From the NCBI GenBank assembly GCA_964507405.1, contig CAZDPJ010000004.1, positions 1 through 64,000 on the forward strand: a stretch of DNA of 64,000 nt, read 5' to 3'. The notes below the pieces were generated by a model. It was not told the DNA's origin and ran no database searches. It saw only the letters and a program-made list of their open reading frames with translations. Positions 62,507-64,000 of the stretch are shown piece after piece. Numbering within the stretch: position 1 is the stretch's first letter; the number at the start of each line of letters is the position of its first letter. This DNA comes from UMGS75 sp964507405 (lineage in GTDB: Bacteria > Bacillota_I > Bacilli_A > ML615J-28 > CAG-313). A program made the position numbers and the translations under genes.

Positions 62507-63046
62507 ATGAAGGTAAACATTAGAGGAAATGGTCAGGTTAAACTTTCAACAAGTGCACGTGAAGACATTGAACAAAAAGTATTATCACTAGATAAATTAT
62601 TTAGTAATAGTGAACCTATTGTCGCAAATGTCTTATGTAAAGGTTTTGAAAAACATTGTGTTGTCGAAATTACTATACCTACCAAAAACATCATTTTAAG
62701 AGCCGAAAGTCAAGGTGAAACGCTTTATATGGCAGTTGATAATGCTATAGATAAAATAGAGCGACAACTCTTACGACATAAAAAGAAGGTTAATTCCATT
62801 ATTCGTAAACGTGAAGGAATTGCTAATTACTTTAGTGATTTAGTTGAAACAAAAGATGAAGATACAGAATCTATTAAAATAAAAAATAAATCAATTGAAT
62901 TAACGGTAATGACAGTAGAAGAAGCAATTATTCAAATGGAATTATTAGATCATGATTTTTATACATTTATTAATGAAGAAAATCATAAACAAACAATTGT
63001 ATATCTACGCCAAGATGGTGGATATGGATTGATTGAACCTAAATAA
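62507..63046 (+). CDS. hpf: ribosome hibernation promoting factor, long form
   Basis: 179 residues. The N-terminal S30AE/YfiA domain (KVNIRGNGQVKLSTSAREDIEQK ... VEITIPTKNIILRAESQGETLYMAVDNAIDKIERQL) sits on the 30S decoding site. A linker leads to the C-terminal dimerisation domain (VMTVEEAIIQMELLDHDFYTFIN ... TIVYLRQDGGYGLIEP), which joins two ribosomes into 100S particles, the Firmicute form. AAAGGAG ribosome site, own promoter and terminator. Confidence 0.96.
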   Translation: MKVNIRGNGQVKLSTSAREDIEQKVLSLDKLFSNSEPIVANVLCKGFEKHCVVEITIPTKNIILRAESQGETLYMAVDNAIDKIERQLLRHKKKVNSIIRKREGIANYFSDLVETKDEDTESIKIKNKSIELTVMTVEEAIIQMELLDHDFYTFINEENHKQTIVYLRQDGGYGLIEPK

Positions 63047-63053
63047 TGTAAAT

Positions 63054-63080
63054 GAGCATACTTTTAAAGTATGCTTTTTA
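63054..63080 (+). terminator. terminator of hpf
   Basis: AGCATACTTT pairs with AAAGTATGCT, then TTTT. Confidence 0.88.
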
Positions 63081-63103
63081 AATTTTTAAGTAAAGTTTTT
63101 TTA

Positions 63104-63208
63104 CATGGTATATAACTAAAAAATAACCTCGTTATAAGGAAGAACATTTGTTATTGTATAAAACCAGAACAACTTTTAAAAGTTTTTCGAGAAAGTTCTG
63201 TTATTAAT
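63104..63208 (-). repeat. ~105-bp interspersed repeat, copy 2
   Basis: Second copy of the element at 52743-52850; same orientation relative to the plus strand, about three-quarters of positions appear shared by eye, with both ends (CATGGTATATAAC and GTTCTGTTATTAAT) unchanged. The inverted pair CAGAAC/GTTCTG is kept. No transposase is next to it. Confidence 0.72.
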
Positions 63209-63363
63209 AATATAAATATATATTTTTAGTATTAAATTATTATTATATGTTAAAATATAATAGTTAGATGATAAGTTATATAAGAAAAAATAGTAAATAA
63301 TAATTATTAAGTATATATTTTGCTATATTTCTACTCTTTTTTCTTTTCATTTCATTTCTTTTT
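63209..63363. other. A/T-rich intergenic stretch
   Basis: Nothing coding or structured is evident between the repeat and the promoter of the transporter gene. Confidence 0.5.
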
Positions 63364-63372
63364 TGATATAAT
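63364..63372 (+). promoter_or_regulatory. extended -10 promoter for the Na/phosphate cotransporter
   Basis: TGATATAAT about 32 bases ahead of the start codon. Confidence 0.55.
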
Positions 63373-63403
63373 AATTGCGTATTAATAAAAGGAGACTATA
63401 ATT

Positions 63404-64000
63404 ATGAATTCACCAGATGAAATATTACAACTGATACACAGTCTTATTTGGTTACTTGCTGGAGTAGGTATCTTTATTGTTGGTATGAACTATATGAGTG
63501 ATGCACTAGAAAAAAGTGCAGGAAGTGGAATGAAGAGACTACTTGGAAAAATAAGCAATAATCGTATTTCAGGCGTTGGTATTGGAGCAGGTGTTACGGC
63601 GATTATCCAAAGTTCATCAGCGACCTCAGTTATGGTAATTGGTCTTGTTAATGCTGGAGTAATGACACTAATGCAAGCAACACCAATTATTATGGGTGCG
63701 AATATCGGTACTACTATTACTGGTTTACTTGTTGCTTTAAAAAATGATTATTTTAATATGGTAATGTATTTACTTGCCTTTGTTGGCGTAATGATGGGCT
63801 TTGTTAAAAAAGAAAGAATAAAAGTAATAGGAACGTTATGTTGTGGATTAGGTTTAATCTTTGTTGGACTTAATGTTATGAGTAGTGACCAAGCTTTTGG
63901 AAATGAATTAATATCAACGATGTTCACTAATATTTTTAAAAAAGTTGATTTTCCATTATTATTAATATTAATTGGAGTTATCTTTACTGCTCTTATTCAA
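63404..64000 (+). CDS. Na/Pi-cotransporter family protein (partial, runs off the window)
   Basis: The first 199 codons of an open frame. The ATG follows AAAGGAG (63388-63394). The protein has hydrophobic helices and the NptA/PF02690 signature: GVTAIIQSSSATSVMVIGLVNAG, with the QSSSAT motif, and PIIMGANIGTTITG. The family symports sodium and phosphate, often with a C-terminal PhoU-like domain that would lie outside the window. With the secreted phosphoesterase nearby this could serve phosphate supply, but they are not in one operon. Confidence 0.9.
   Translation, partial: MNSPDEILQLIHSLIWLLAGVGIFIVGMNYMSDALEKSAGSGMKRLLGKISNNRISGVGIGAGVTAIIQSSSATSVMVIGLVNAGVMTLMQATPIIMGANIGTTITGLLVALKNDYFNMVMYLLAFVGVMMGFVKKERIKVIGTLCCGLGLIFVGLNVMSSDQAFGNELISTMFTNIFKKVDFPLLLILIGVIFTALIQ

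Overview
The window is a visibly AT-rich stretch of a bacterial chromosome, almost certainly an uncultured member of the Bacilli (Firmicutes) from a gut-type community, possibly near the Erysipelotrichales/RF39/Acholeplasma side. The evidence is the Bacillus-type primosome pair DnaB-DnaI, a T-box in front of thrS, an L20-leader in front of infC-rpmI-rplT, the trmFO-xerC pair, long-form HPF, and a giant BspA-like leucine-rich-repeat surface protein. Standard code 11 is in use: TGA ends cdsA and dxr in ATGA overlaps with the next gene, so this is not a UGA=Trp mollicute. One run of 100 Ns shows that this is a scaffold from a draft or metagenome assembly. The organism makes isoprenoids by the MEP pathway (dxr) and has wall genes (uppS, VanY-type carboxypeptidase).

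Layout. 1-1.1 kb: two minus-strand envelope genes. 1.2-7.9 kb: replication/repair operon polA, a mutM-coaE gene fusion, an unknown gene, dnaB, dnaI. 7.9-10.7 kb: T-box, thrS, LysM protein. 10.8-13.6 kb: trmFO, xerC-type recombinase, GNAT. 13.7-17 kb: structured leader, rpsB, tsf, pyrH, frr. 17-22.4 kb: membrane protein, then uppS-cdsA-dxr-rseP with overlapping ends. 22.4-35.1 kb: one enormous surface-protein gene (subtilase, LRR_5 repeats, Cys-x2-Cys repeats, C-terminal anchor), preceded by two identical 14-bp palindromes and interrupted by one nonsense codon, two compensating one-base indels and the assembly gap. 35.2-40 kb: lipoprotein, nagA, membrane protein, ABC exporter pair. 40-43 kb: decayed AAA-ATPase, topB, zinc-ribbon protein. 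43.2-46.1 kb: overlapping operon of secreted protein, lipoprotein and mini ABC transporter. 46.1-47.5 kb: L20 leader, infC (ATT start), rpmI, rplT.

47.7-54.6 kb is the accessory island: an Rhs/YD-repeat polymorphic-toxin locus with a probable immunity gene, a displaced orphan Rhs tip with its own membrane-protein partner, and an IS91-type element with a frameshifted zinc-ribbon passenger gene. A ~105-bp repeat at the IS flank recurs at 63.1 kb. 54.6-64 kb: anchored metallophosphoesterase with Big_2 domains, an ECF sigma factor carrying a very large C-terminal extension and an ECF-type -35 box in its own promoter region, a membrane protein, leuS, hpf, and the start of a Na/phosphate cotransporter that runs off the window.

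The most interesting pieces are the palindrome-controlled giant adhesin with its interruptions, the two-cassette Rhs toxin locus, the sigma factor with an uncharacterised C-terminal half, the mutM-coaE fusion, and the repeat family tied to the IS91 element. All family assignments were read by eye from motifs; no database search was run.
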